Shown: positions 24,866-34,031 of the stretch, in pieces
How the letters are laid out: the number at the start of each line of letters is the position of its first letter
Position numbering within the stretch: the stretch's first letter is position 1
Origin: Chloroflexota bacterium
Lineage (GTDB): Bacteria > Chloroflexota > Anaerolineae > Promineifilales > Promineifilaceae
Reading direction: 5' to 3'
Length of the DNA stretch: 64,000 bases
Assembly: GCA_018004935.1 (NCBI GenBank)
Contig: JAGNBF010000015.1
Coordinates: 1-64,000 of the forward strand
The notes under the pieces: model-generated
What the model saw: the letters and a program-made list of their open reading frames with translations, nothing else
Told to the model about the DNA's origin: nothing
Database searches by the model: none
Program-made: the position numbers and the translations under genes

Positions 24866-26088
24866 TACTCATAACGGAAACGCCAGACACCAATTACCAT
24901 GAATACAACCCCATAGAGGAGTAAAACCCCGGCTTCGAGCAAAATATCTTGGGTCCCCAGACCCCGGGTGATGAGGTCGGTGAAGCCATCCATCGCCCAG
25001 GCGGTGGGGAAGAGGTGGCCGAAGGTCTGCATCCAGGGGGGAACGATGTCTAGCGGCCACCAGGCTCCTCCCAGGGCGGCCATGGGCAGGATGATGACGG
25101 TGCTGAGGGTATTGGCCTGGGCCGAGGTACGCACCAGGGCGGCCATAAGCATGCCTAAACTGGTAATGGCGAAGGAATAACAGAGGATGAGAATGGTCAA
25201 GCCTACCGGTTCGCGCCCCCAGTCGGCCCCAAAGGCGAAAGCTCCCACCAGGACCAGAATGGCAATTTGGACTATGCCAGCGATGTAGATGCCCAGCAGT
25301 TTGCCAAAGAGAATGGTGAATTTGGTGAGGGGGAGGACCAGCAGGCGGCGTAATGTGCCTTGTTCTCGTTCTACAACCAGCACAGCGACGCCGCCGAGGG
25401 TGAAGAACATGGCAAACATGACCATCATGCCGGGGGCGGATTGGTTGATGCCTACGGCGATGGCGTTTTCGTGGACTTCCAGGCGGGTGAGGCTGGCGGT
25501 TTGTACGATGACGGGCCGATTGTTTTGCCATTGTTGTTGGGCGGATTGGAAGGCGGTCTGGTAGTAGCTGTCTTCCGCGGCCGCGTCCCCCGCAAATCGT
25601 CCCAGTTCATCGGCTACGGCCAGGGTAAACTCCGCGGCCGCGACCGAGCCACTCATCTCTGTCAGGGCCGAATCAATAACTGCCTGCACAATCTGGGCTT
25701 CGTTGGCAACCTGATTTACATGGTATTCCAGCGTAACCGCTTGTCCGGCCAAAACCTGGGCGGAAAAATCGGCCGGGATGAGCAAAACGGCTACCGTCTC
25801 TTCATCCCGAAGGGCTTGCAGGGCGTCGGCTTGGTTTGCGGCCGCGACTTCCAACAAGTCACTCTCTTCTAAACGGTTGAACAGGTCAGCCCCCAATTCC
25901 CCCTCATCTTCGTTGACCAGTTGCAACGGCCACCTCGATGGCCCATCAATCTCAATGGGGCCTTGATTGGCCTGCGATAAGACAAAGGTGAAAACCAACG
26001 GCATGAGCAAATTAAAGATAAACACCGCCCGTTCCCGGTAAGTGTTGGTGATATAAAAAGTTGCCAGGTGAATGATTTTTGTCAACAT
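24865..26088 (-). CDS. ABC-2 type exporter permease (second permease)
   Basis: 407 residues. Architecture typical of ABC-2 exporters of the YhgE/NodJ kind: one N-terminal membrane helix (about 15-35, VFIFNLLMPLVFTFVLSQ), a large outer loop (about 40-220), then five or six helices in the C-terminal half (GMMVMFAMFFTLGGVAVL onwards). It contains the conserved EREQGTLRRLLVLPLTKFTILFGK coupling segment. The start at 26088 (MLTKIIHLATF) is chosen because the codons before it are part of a short-unit repeat (RNLKLETSNL is the translated repeat). It forms an exporter with the next permease and ATPase upstream. Substrate unknown; drugs, lipids or heme are possible. Three GCGGCCGC sites. Confidence 0.87.
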   Translation of the reverse strand: MLTKIIHLATFYITNTYRERAVFIFNLLMPLVFTFVLSQANQGPIEIDGPSRWPLQLVNEDEGELGADLFNRLEESDLLEVAAANQADALQALRDEETVAVLLIPADFSAQVLAGQAVTLEYHVNQVANEAQIVQAVIDSALTEMSGSVAAAEFTLAVADELGRFAGDAAAEDSYYQTAFQSAQQQWQNNRPVIVQTASLTRLEVHENAIAVGINQSAPGMMVMFAMFFTLGGVAVLVVEREQGTLRRLLVLPLTKFTILFGKLLGIYIAGIVQIAILVLVGAFAFGADWGREPVGLTILILCYSFAITSLGMLMAALVRTSAQANTLSTVIILPMAALGGAWWPLDIVPPWMQTFGHLFPTAWAMDGFTDLITRGLGTQDILLEAGVLLLYGVVFMVIGVWRFRYE

Positions 26089-26210
26089 GGTGGTGAGGTT
26101 TGAAGTTTCGAGTTTCAGGTTTCGGGTTGATCCGTGATGCCTGTGACAACTACTGGTCACTGATGACTGTTTACTGAGTTCCCAAAGTGCCCTTCAGTTC
26201 CTACGAGTTC

Positions 26211-27467
26211 CTATCGAGTCAGTCGCTTCTGGAACCGCCACACGGCCAGGGCAAAGGCGATCAGGGCGAAGAGAACCAGTGCGCCCACTTCTGGTAGGAT
26301 GTCAATCAGGCCGAGGCCGCGCCAGGTGAGGTCGGAGAATCCTTCTAGCCCCCAGTAGTTGAGGGTGAGTTTGCTAATGCTGATGAGCCAATCGGGGTAG
26401 TTGAAGCTGGTGGTGAAGTTGCCGCCCAGGATGCCAAAGAGCAAGATGATGGCCGAGCCGATGATGTTGGCCTGCACGTTGTCACGGGCAAAGGCGGCGA
26501 TCAACATGCCCAGGCTGGTCGCGGCCGCGACGAAGGCCACCACCAGGAGTAATATACCCAGTGGGGATTTGCCCCAATCCATGTTAAACAACAGGCGTGA
26601 TCCCACCAGGAGTACCGTAAACTGCAACACCCCGGTCAAAAAGACACCCCCCATTTTGCCCAATAAAATGGTGGAGGGGCGAGTCGGTGTACTCAGCAGG
26701 CGGGGCAACGTGCCTTCCTGATCTTCCACCAGAATCGAGCGGGTTCCTTCCATAACGGTAAACAGCAGGAAAAAGATAGCCATACTGGGGCCAAAAAAGG
26801 CCGCCGGGGTGAAGGTTGTCGTTTCTTCGTCTTGCCCTTCTATAACCTGGCGCAAGGTAATGCGTTGTTGACCCCGGTTGGCGGCAATCTCGTCTACCTG
26901 TGCCTGCACGACTGTTTCCAGATTGGCCAGGGCTGGCCCATACGCGGCCGCGTCGTCTACAATCTGGGCCACACCTACATCTACACTAATCAGGGCCGTG
27001 CTATAACCAGCGGAAACCCGATCCAGAATGCCGCGAATGATGTTGGGGGTAATGGATGCGGCCGCGTCTACGTACAGTTCTAGTGTCGTGGCTTCACCTT
27101 CTTCATCCCCTTGTACCTGCGCCCCAAACCCGGCGGGAATATATAACACCGCCCGTGACTCTCCCACCATCACCCGACGTTTGGCCGCATCCAGATCATC
27201 CATCTGCTCCGTCGCCAACAATTCAGTCAACGTTTCATCATCCGTGAATAATTCAATCAACTGCTCACTCGACTCCGTTTCATCCCCATCCACAATAATG
27301 AACGGAATCTCCGTAATGGGTACATCTCCATCATCATCAAAAAAACCGCTAAAAGCCGACCCAATAATCGCTGTAATCAGCAAAGGGGCCGCCAACATAA
27401 ACAACAACGCATTGACATCGCGGAAGCGAATCAATGTATCTTTCCAGGCAATCGTCCAGGCTTTCAT
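26211..27467 (-). CDS. ABC-2 type exporter permease (first permease)
   Basis: 418 residues, same fold as its downstream neighbour: an N-terminal helix (ALLFMLAAPLLITAIIGSAF), an outer loop rich in Asp/Glu (about 45-225), then helices from GPSMAIFFLLFTVMEGTRS. It carries the coupling motif VEDQEGTLPRLLSTPTRPSTILLGK. The two permeases probably form a heterodimer served by the ATPase upstream. A GAGGG site precedes the start. The spacers on either side are short-unit repeats (GAACT and GTCAACA units), and its last codons (LTR-stop) run into one. Confidence 0.88.
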   Translation of the reverse strand: MKAWTIAWKDTLIRFRDVNALLFMLAAPLLITAIIGSAFSGFFDDDGDVPITEIPFIIVDGDETESSEQLIELFTDDETLTELLATEQMDDLDAAKRRVMVGESRAVLYIPAGFGAQVQGDEEGEATTLELYVDAAASITPNIIRGILDRVSAGYSTALISVDVGVAQIVDDAAAYGPALANLETVVQAQVDEIAANRGQQRITLRQVIEGQDEETTTFTPAAFFGPSMAIFFLLFTVMEGTRSILVEDQEGTLPRLLSTPTRPSTILLGKMGGVFLTGVLQFTVLLVGSRLLFNMDWGKSPLGILLLVVAFVAAATSLGMLIAAFARDNVQANIIGSAIILLFGILGGNFTTSFNYPDWLISISKLTLNYWGLEGFSDLTWRGLGLIDILPEVGALVLFALIAFALAVWRFQKRLTR

Positions 27468-27522
27468 AGACCCTCACATACAGTGGATAGTGGACAGTCA
27501 ACAGTCAACAGTCTCTAGTCTC

Positions 27523-28473
27523 TCAGTCTCTCAACGCATGTCCTGTCAGGTGCAGGAACACCGCTTCCAGGTTTGGCTCCTGAATTTCTACCCCATGCAG
27601 GCGCAACCCCTGCCCATCCGTCCAACCCAATAAATGGGGCAGAACCTGTTTAGCATCATTGACCTGCACAACGAGATGATCCACTGTGCCATCGGCCTTA
27701 TGCACACCGGGTAATTGCGTTACGCCTGCCAACAATGCGGCCGCATCCATATCCCCATTCATCTGCACTGTAATTGTGTCAAACCGCCCTACGGTTTGCG
27801 TCAATTCATCTTGCGTACCCATCGCCACCAGTTGCCCATGGTCAATAATGCCGATCCGATGGCTCAACTCTTCCGCCTCTTCCATGTAGTGTGTGGTGTA
27901 CAGAACCGTCAACCCTTGCTGATTGAGTTCCTTAACCGTATCCAAAATGCGGCGGCGGCTTTGCGGATCAATACCCACCGTCGGCTCATCCATATACAGC
28001 ACCTTCGGCTCATGGAGCAACCCCACAGCAATATTCAACCGCCGCTTCATCCCCCCAGAAAAGGTTTTCACCTTATCCCCAGCCCGGTCTTCCAGGCCCG
28101 CGATTTTCAGGGTGACATTGATCCGTTCCTGTAATTTGCTCCCGGAGAGGCCATACATCCGCCCCCAAAACAGCAAATTCTCGCGGGCACTGATGGTGTC
28201 ATACAAGGCGATCTCTTGGGGCACAACCCCAATTACCTGCTTGACCTTCATCGGTTCCTGACGGATAGAATGTCCGGCAACTGTGGCATCCCCGGCCGTA
28301 GGCGAGAGGAGACAACTAATCATTGAGATGGTTGTGGTTTTACCGGCCCCATTTGGCCCCAGCAAACTAAAAATTTCCCCCTCTTTGATGGCAAATGAGA
28401 TACCTTTAACCGCTTTTTCGGCGGTAGGGGCATATTGCTTTTCCAGATTATGGACTTCAATAATCGTTGACAT
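27523..28473 (-). CDS. ABC-2 exporter ATPase
   Basis: 316 residues. Walker A GPNGAGKTT at about residue 40, signature FSGGMKRRLNIAVGLL at about 137, Walker B VLYMDEPTVGIDP at about 158, and His switch TTHYMEEAEEL. The C-terminal 90 residues are the accessory domain common in drug-exporter ATPases of the CcmA/DrrA type. It is first in the three-gene exporter operon. The final codons (ALRD-stop) are encoded by the first unit of a GAGAGACT short repeat, so its stop codon lies in the repeat. Confidence 0.9.
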   Translation of the reverse strand: MSTIIEVHNLEKQYAPTAEKAVKGISFAIKEGEIFSLLGPNGAGKTTTISMISCLLSPTAGDATVAGHSIRQEPMKVKQVIGVVPQEIALYDTISARENLLFWGRMYGLSGSKLQERINVTLKIAGLEDRAGDKVKTFSGGMKRRLNIAVGLLHEPKVLYMDEPTVGIDPQSRRRILDTVKELNQQGLTVLYTTHYMEEAEELSHRIGIIDHGQLVAMGTQDELTQTVGRFDTITVQMNGDMDAAALLAGVTQLPGVHKADGTVDHLVVQVNDAKQVLPHLLGWTDGQGLRLHGVEIQEPNLEAVFLHLTGHALRD

Positions 28474-28508
28474 GAATAACCTCGGTTGATGAGATGGTTT
28501 GCGTGAAG

Positions 28509-28644
28509 GTAAACGTTCAGTTCGGTTACATCAACGGATTAAAAAACAAACAGATTTTCCAGAGGTCGTCTTTAATCCGTACCTTTCTAAATCCGCTGAA
28601 GTAATCCCAAACGGCCTAAAATCGTCTCTGAACTGAACGGTTAC
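28509..28644. repeat. 136-bp element with GTAAACGTTCAG ends
   Basis: GTAAACGTTCAGTTCGG at the left and GAACTGAACGGTTAC at the right are inverse, as in family E. The interior (GGATTAAAAAAC...TTTAATCCG) is different from E. It lies upstream of the exporter operon. Confidence 0.7.
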
Positions 28645-28794
28645 GCGTGAAGTGTGTTACGTAAAAAAACACGGCAGACGCTATACGGGAAAACGATTCA
28701 GAAAGAGTAAGGTTCACGTTTCCCATTGACGGGGTGAGCATAACAGGAAGTGGGTCATATCAGGCAGTGACGAAGGTCATGCTTGAGGTCATGA

Positions 28795-28822
28795 AACAAA
28801 AAGCCCCGGAAACGGGGCTTTA
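28795..28822 (-). terminator. Terminator of the mrp / nuo block
   Basis: On the minus strand AAAGCCCCG-TTTC-CGGGGCTTTTTG forms a strong stem with a T-run, 38 bp after the mrp stop codon. Between them is a GTTCACTGCTCAC short-unit repeat. Confidence 0.85.
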
Positions 28823-28859
28823 CAACTGCTCACTGTTCACTGCTCACGGCTCACTACCC

Positions 28860-29927
28860 TTAGCCAATCATCTGAATGGGAATGAAATTGGGCTGGCTGG
28901 CGAGGTTGAGCAAACTGACCCGGGCGGCGATTTGTTTGGTGACAGCGGTGAACGCGGCCGCGGCCGCGCTTTCACGATGCACCACCACCACCGGCTCACC
29001 ACTATCCCCACCCACACGCACATTCGCATCCAACGGGATCGTCCCCAAGAATTCCAACTTATAATCCTGGGCTAACTTCTGTCCCGCCCCGGCCCCAAAG
29101 AAATCCCCACTCATATTCTCAATCACCCCAATAATCGGCACATTGAGCTTCTCAAACATCTTGAAACCGCGCAGGGCATCCATCACCGCCACTTCCATCG
29201 GTTGGGTAACGATCACCGCCCCGGTCAACGGTACAATTTGCGCCAGCGTCAACTGAGCATCCCCCGTTCCCGGCGGCAAATCCACAATCAAATAATCCAA
29301 TTCCCCCCAATCCACATCAGTAAAAAACTGACGGATGGCACTATGAAGCATCGGCCCCCGCCATACCAACGGCTCATCCGGTTTCGCCAAAAAAGCCATC
29401 GAAATCACCTTCACCCCATACCGTTCCGCCGGGATCAGTTTTCGGTCACGGGGGGGGGGCATCTTCTCAATGCCCATCATCTTGGGCACATTCGGGCCAA
29501 GGATGTCCGCATCCAACAACCCCACTTTGGCCCCCTGTTGCGCCAGCGACACGGCCAGGTTCACCGAAACGGTGGTTTTGCCCACCCCACCCTTACCACT
29601 AGAAACCGCAATAATGCTACGGCAATTCTGCCCAATCTGATCGCCAATACGCCGATCTTGAGGCACATTGGCATCCCACTTGATGGTAATCTTGCCAATA
29701 CCTTCCACATGAGCCAGAGCCGCCCGTGAATCCCCCTCCATCTTGCCGCGCAAGGGGCAGGCAGGTGTGGTCAGCATAATGGTAAAGGTGACATCATTGT
29801 CCTTGATTTCCAGGTTGCGAATCATATTCAAGGCGACCAGATCGCGATGCAGTTCTGGCTCAATCACTGTACTGAGCGCACGCATCACGACTTCTTCCGT
29901 CACCCCATTGTTTTTACGTCCAAACAT
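28860..29927 (-). CDS. Mrp/ApbC-type P-loop ATPase with N-terminal MIP18 (DUF59) domain
   Basis: 355 residues. Mrp/NBP35 proteins bind and deliver iron-sulfur clusters, including to complex I. Visible: MIP18 domain at about 1-90 (VIEPELHRDLVALNMIRNLEI, MLTTPACPLRGKM), the deviant Walker A SSGKGGVGKTT at about 109, LLDADILGPNVPKMMG, VDLPPGTGDAQLTL. The odd point is at about residue 280: the family usually has GVIENMS followed by CPxC, the cluster ligands. Here it reads IENMSGDFFGAGAGQKL, with no cysteine. Some bacterial Mrp proteins do lack these ligands. AAAAA near the C-terminus comes from two overlapping GCGGCCGC sites. It follows nuoI on the same strand. Confidence 0.88.
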   Translation of the reverse strand: MFGRKNNGVTEEVVMRALSTVIEPELHRDLVALNMIRNLEIKDNDVTFTIMLTTPACPLRGKMEGDSRAALAHVEGIGKITIKWDANVPQDRRIGDQIGQNCRSIIAVSSGKGGVGKTTVSVNLAVSLAQQGAKVGLLDADILGPNVPKMMGIEKMPPPRDRKLIPAERYGVKVISMAFLAKPDEPLVWRGPMLHSAIRQFFTDVDWGELDYLIVDLPPGTGDAQLTLAQIVPLTGAVIVTQPMEVAVMDALRGFKMFEKLNVPIIGVIENMSGDFFGAGAGQKLAQDYKLEFLGTIPLDANVRVGGDSGEPVVVVHRESAAAAAFTAVTKQIAARVSLLNLASQPNFIPIQMIG

Positions 29928-29944
29928 AGATCACCTATAAAAAA

Positions 29945-29986
29945 ATTGGGTAAGTGGGTAATTGTGTCATTACCCACTTACCCAAT
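29945..29986. repeat. Perfect short-unit hairpin between nuoI and mrp
   Basis: ATTGGGTAAGTGGGTAAT and ATTACCCACTTACCCAAT are exact 18-bp arms around a 6-base loop. It has no T-run after it; it is a candidate processing or stability element of the nuo-mrp transcript. Confidence 0.8.
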
Positions 29987-30030
29987 CACAAATCTCTACT
30001 GGTTATAGATCACTGATTACTGGTAACTGA

Positions 30031-30720
30031 CTAATACCCAGCCCCACGATACGGCAATTGCCGGGCAAATTCTTCACCCAACTTGTCTTCTTCGCCAGCC
30101 TCTTCACCCCGTTTCTTGGGTTTGGCCTTTTTGGCTTCGACAAAATCACGCGCGGCCGCTTCCGCCCCAGATTTCTTAGGCGCAACAGACTTCCAGTAAC
30201 TAATCGGTTTACTCAACCGGGCCTTGTCATGAATATGGGCTGTGGTGCGATCATAACTCGCCAGTTCGTAATCCTGATCCATCTTAATGGCATCAAACGG
30301 ACAAAACTCAGCACACAAACCACAGTTCATACAAATATCAATATCAATGAAAAACTTTTCCGGTTCCGGGTTGGGACGACCATTTGGTAACACCCCTCGC
30401 TGAATCCAGATACATTGTGGCGGGCACACCTTGGCGCAAATACCACAAGAGGTACACCAATCTTTCCCATACACCTGACCAGGAGTCGGTTCGTCTGTTA
30501 CCAGAAATGGCACAAAACGGAAACGCTCCGGCATAGAGAGTTTTTCTTCCGGATAGTTGATCGTAATAGCCCCACGCCCTTTCAGACTTTGCCGCACCTG
30601 CAAAGCCGCCGGGTTATAGTAGCGGCCACCTCGTGTCAACCAAAACAAATCATCTGTATACGTGGCGATAAAATGTCTTAGCGTAACGACCATACCTCGA
30701 AGGATACCGATTCCAAACAT
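30031..30720 (-). CDS. nuoI: NADH-quinone oxidoreductase subunit I (two 4Fe-4S clusters)
   Basis: 229 residues. It carries electrons between the hydrophilic arm and the quinone site. Two ferredoxin motifs are intact: CTSCGICAKVCP (about residues 88-99) and CMNCGLCAEFCP (about 133-144). The N-terminus (MFGIGILRGMVVTLRHF) is the usual membrane-facing helix. The C-terminal 60 residues (from about 170) are a Lys/Glu-rich tail that standard NuoI lacks. A GAGG site precedes the start. It lies downstream of nuoCD on the same strand. Confidence 0.92.
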   Translation of the reverse strand: MFGIGILRGMVVTLRHFIATYTDDLFWLTRGGRYYNPAALQVRQSLKGRGAITINYPEEKLSMPERFRFVPFLVTDEPTPGQVYGKDWCTSCGICAKVCPPQCIWIQRGVLPNGRPNPEPEKFFIDIDICMNCGLCAEFCPFDAIKMDQDYELASYDRTTAHIHDKARLSKPISYWKSVAPKKSGAEAAARDFVEAKKAKPKKRGEEAGEEDKLGEEFARQLPYRGAGY

Positions 30721-30801
30721 AATTGCCTCAAAAGAGGTTATTGGTTAGTGGTTATTTGTAAACCGTCTCACCCATAACCCATACGAATAACCAATAACGC
30801 C

Positions 30802-32610
30802 TTAGCGATCTACCTCACCCAACACGATGTCAATACTACCCAACACCGCTACGACATCGGCCACTTTATGACCAACACTCATTTTTTCCAGTGGAGTCAG
30901 GTTAATGAAGGATGGCGCACGCACGTGATAACGTTCCGGGTTTCCTGAACGTCGCTTGGCAGTGACATAATAACCCAGTTCACCCTTCGGATTTTCTACG
31001 CGACCATAGGCTTCACCAGCATTAGGCGAACGCAGAGAGTATTGGGGCTTTTCGGAATTGATCGACATCCCCTGGGTTTCTTGTAAATGGGGTAATACCT
31101 GGCGCAGAATTTTCAGGCTTTGCCAGATCTCATCCAGACGAACCAGATAACGGTCGTAAATATCACCGTTATAACGAACCGCTACATCAAAATCCAGATG
31201 GGGGTAAAAAGAATACGGTTCGGCTTTACGCACATCGTACTTTACCCCGCTGGCGCGAAGGAGTGGGCCAGCGGCGCTGTAGGCAATGGCTTCTTCAGCA
31301 GAGAGGCGACCAATACCGATGGAGCGGGCTTTCACGATTTCGTTATTGGTGACGAGATCGTCAAATTCAGTGATAGTACGAGGCAAGCGGTTGTGGATCA
31401 GGTCATGCAAAAAGGCCATCGTGGATTGACCGCGTATCTCATCTGGTAGGTCATAAGCAACTCCACCAAACCGCATGTAGTTACACATCATACGGGAACC
31501 AGCCGTAGCTTCAAAAAGGTCAAGGATGAGTTCCCGTTCCACGTAAAGGTAAAGCATGGGGGTTTGTAATGCACCCAGGTCATTAAGCAGGAAGCCCAAT
31601 GCCCAAAAATGGTTACACAAACGGGTTAGCTCCACCATGAGGATACGAATCCATTCGGCTCGTTCGGAGACCTGTAAACCCATTAGTTTTTCTATGGCTA
31701 AGACATAACCATGATTATTACCCATTGATGAGATGTAATCCAGGCGGTCAGTGTAGGGAATGTTTTGGATGAAGGTGTTACGTTCGCCGATTTTTTCGTG
31801 GTTACGATGCAAGTAGCCCATAACCGGTTTAAGCGCCAAAATCGTCTCACCGTCCAGGGTGATAACCATACGGAACACGCCATGGGTAGAGGGATGTTGC
31901 GGCCCCATATTGACAGTGACCTTATCCGTTCTGAGACCAGGGGTAGCATCCCGGCTGATGGTGACACCTTCGTACATCTCTGTTTCAACTTCGTACTCTT
32001 CACCTGTGGGTAACCAACCAGCAGGGTATTGCACATTTTTGCCGTAAGGATTCATTTCCTCGGCGCGTCGTATCTCGCCCCCAGGCCAACGAGTGCCAAA
32101 TGGTTTGTTGGCCTCTTCGTAAAATGGTTCGTGCCAGTCTTTCCGCAGAGGAAAACCCTGGAAACCCTCCCACATAAGAATACGGCGCAAATCAGGGTGG
32201 CCGTCAAACTGAATGCCGATCATGTCGTAGGCTTCGCGTTCTTGAAAATCGGCACCGGGCCAGACAGGAACAAGGGAAGGGATGAGGGGGTTGTTACGGT
32301 CTGTCTGTGCATGGAGGACAACGGCACTACCACCTTTATCAATGCTGTAGATGTGGTATACCGCTTCCAGTTTATTTTCTTCAATGAGGTCTACCCCGGT
32401 AACGCTGGAAAGGTAATTAAAACCGAGTTCATCGCGTAGGGTTGTGGCAACTTCCACAAGTTTGTCCGGGGCAACGACGAGGCCACTGTAACCAGGACGG
32501 CTGTCGGCGGTGACGTGTTCTGGGTAGAGGGCGGTCAGTTTCGCCAGGGCTTCATCTACCGGGTTGTCATAGGTGACGGGGTGTTCCATTTCGGCAGTCA
32601 TGTCACTCAT
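30802..32610 (-). CDS. nuoCD: NADH-quinone oxidoreductase fused subunit C/D
   Basis: 602 residues. The N-terminal about 185 residues are NuoC (30-kDa subunit), with the signature EREAYDMIGIQFDGHPDLRR at about 125-143. A linker follows, then NuoD (49-kDa) from about 225 with NMGPQHPSTHGVFRM, GYLHRNHEKI and YMRFGGVAYDLP. NuoD forms the quinone pocket. The fusion is known from Escherichia and some other groups. No GCGGCCGC site occurs in its 1.8 kb, one of the longest gaps in the window. The spacers to its neighbours are short-unit hairpins. Confidence 0.95.
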   Translation of the reverse strand: MSDMTAEMEHPVTYDNPVDEALAKLTALYPEHVTADSRPGYSGLVVAPDKLVEVATTLRDELGFNYLSSVTGVDLIEENKLEAVYHIYSIDKGGSAVVLHAQTDRNNPLIPSLVPVWPGADFQEREAYDMIGIQFDGHPDLRRILMWEGFQGFPLRKDWHEPFYEEANKPFGTRWPGGEIRRAEEMNPYGKNVQYPAGWLPTGEEYEVETEMYEGVTISRDATPGLRTDKVTVNMGPQHPSTHGVFRMVITLDGETILALKPVMGYLHRNHEKIGERNTFIQNIPYTDRLDYISSMGNNHGYVLAIEKLMGLQVSERAEWIRILMVELTRLCNHFWALGFLLNDLGALQTPMLYLYVERELILDLFEATAGSRMMCNYMRFGGVAYDLPDEIRGQSTMAFLHDLIHNRLPRTITEFDDLVTNNEIVKARSIGIGRLSAEEAIAYSAAGPLLRASGVKYDVRKAEPYSFYPHLDFDVAVRYNGDIYDRYLVRLDEIWQSLKILRQVLPHLQETQGMSINSEKPQYSLRSPNAGEAYGRVENPKGELGYYVTAKRRSGNPERYHVRAPSFINLTPLEKMSVGHKVADVVAVLGSIDIVLGEVDR

Positions 32611-32627
32611 AGTGTTATTCCAGAGAA

Positions 32628-32702
32628 GTGTATTAATATATTGGTTATTGGTGTATTGGTTCTATTTAATAGACTAATACACCAATAGACTAATATACCT
32701 TT
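32628..32702. repeat. TATTGGTG-type hairpin between nuoB and nuoCD
   Basis: TATTGGTTATTGGTGTATTG and, inverse, CTAATACACCAATAGACTAA. It is the best folded example of this unit inside an operon. Confidence 0.8.
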
Positions 32703-32712
32703 ATCTTATCGT

Positions 32713-33363
32713 TTAAGATTCGACCGCTTGGGCTTTCTGGGCCTGGGCGCGGATAACGTCCAATTGGCGCACGTCTACGAGATCGGGGCCGAGGACGGGA
32801 ACAGGGACGAGATCAACCGTTTCATCATGCACCTTGTTGAAGGGATACCAGGGGGCGGTGAGGATGGATTGGTTGTCAATTTTTTGTTGTAGGGCGATGA
32901 GACCGTGAATGAGGGCCTGGGGAGTGGGGGGGCATCCGGGTACGTAAACGTCCACGGGGATGAATTTGTCAATGCCGTCCACGACGTTGTACCCTTCTTT
33001 GAAGGGGCCACCACCGGAAGCGCAAGCACCCATGGCCATCACGTAACGGGGTTCGGGCATCTGGTTGTAGAGCCGGACGATGGTGGGAACCATTTTTTTA
33101 GTGACGGTTCCGGAGACGATCATCAGGTCGGCCTGGCGGGGGGAAGCGCGGAACACTTCCATACCGAAGCGGGCCAGGTCGTAGCGGCTGGCGGCGGTGC
33201 AGATCATTTCGATGGCACAGCAGGCAAGGCCGAAAACCATGGGCCAAATGGAATTGCGCCGGGTCCAGTTGTATATTTTGTCCAGGCTGGTGATGAAGAT
33301 ATTGTTTTGTAATTCACTGGGAATGGGAATGTCGGACTCTAAGGCTTTCGCGGCCGCAGTCAT
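32713..33363 (-). CDS. nuoB: NADH-quinone oxidoreductase subunit B (cluster N2)
   Basis: 216 residues. It carries the last 4Fe-4S cluster before quinone. Cluster ligands are visible: the Cys-Cys pair in GLACCAIEM (about residue 50), Cys in [11 protein letters not shown] (about 115) and Cys in [10 protein letters not shown] (about 145). The start is set at 33363, where AAGGAG stands at good spacing; an ATG 24 bases upstream would encode that ribosome site. The C-terminal extension after residue 170 is longer than usual. iscX precedes it by 27 bp. Confidence 0.94.
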   Translation of the reverse strand: MTAAAKALESDIPIPSELQNNIFITSLDKIYNWTRRNSIWPMVFGLACCAIEMICTAASRYDLARFGMEVFRASPRQADLMIVSGTVTKKMVPTIVRLYNQMPEPRYVMAMGACASGGGPFKEGYNVVDGIDKFIPVDVYVPGCPPTPQALIHGLIALQQKIDNQSILTAPWYPFNKVHDETVDLVPVPVLGPDLVDVRQLDVIRAQAQKAQAVES

Positions 33364-33390
33364 ACGCTTCTCCTTAAGTAAGGTCACTGG

Positions 33391-33594
33391 TTACTGAGTT
33401 TCCTCGTACCAGGTAATTTGAATATCCAATAACATGCGTTCGGTTGCCAGGGCAGGATCATCCACAAAGCCGGGTAAATTTTCTACCATGTCAGTTAATT
33501 CATCCAGGCCAACCATTTCTGGTTGTAGGTGGGGAAATCGCGCCATCAGGGCAACAACAATGGCGTAGGTTGAGTCCCAGTACAACTCGTGCAT
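33391..33594 (-). CDS. iscX: IscX-like Fe-S assembly regulator
   Basis: 67 residues, the same size as Escherichia IscX (YfhJ), an acidic helical protein that binds IscS and iron and tunes cluster synthesis. The match is direct: YWDSTYAIVVALMARFPHLQ at the start, LDELTDMVENLPGFVDDP in the middle, and EETQ at the end parallel the W-D-[ST]..I...L...PD.DP...RF...P.F.DDP pattern of IscX. Here it heads the nuoB-CD-I-mrp block and not an isc operon, which suggests a link to cluster supply for complex I. Confidence 0.83.
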   Translation of the reverse strand: MHELYWDSTYAIVVALMARFPHLQPEMVGLDELTDMVENLPGFVDDPALATERMLLDIQITWYEETQ

Positions 33595-34031
33595 TATCTA
33601 TCTATGGCGTCATTCGTAACGGTAATTTATCTACGGGTTAATCTTGAGAAAAGTACAGCTTACGGAGGACGTATTAACGGGCGAAATTACTCAACCTGCT
33701 TGACATATGATACAACATTGTCAGTAGAGCGTCGAATGAACTGATGATATTTTTCACAAAGCGGGTTATCAGGGCTTAGGGGGGAGATGGCCGATATTGT
33801 GTCTGCCTGGTCGAGGGTGATCCCAAGCGTGCCCTCTTCCAGGGGGTGTCAACCCTCTGGGTCCCCTCAGAACTTACAAGGTTTGGGTAGGGGATAGGAT
33901 GGGGAGAGGGGATAGTTTGAGTGGGCGATGACTCCCGATCACGGGCAATCAATTGGTCAGGATATGTTGGCTGTTGCCGGTGCCCTCAAGGGGTTTTACC
34001 GGGTAGAGCCAAAAAATCGGATCGAGCGAGC
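33595..34031. other. Divergent intergenic region, no gene seen
   Basis: It lies between iscX/nuo (leftward) and the glycosyltransferase (rightward), so both promoters should be here. A TTGACA at 33700 has no -10 at 16-18 bp in the plus direction. No known repeat family is seen in most of it, which sets it apart from other spacers. Confidence 0.5.

Noticed and set aside
33700-33730. TTGACA as promoter of the glycosyltransferase gene
   Set aside because: No acceptable -10 hexamer lies 16-18 bp downstream.
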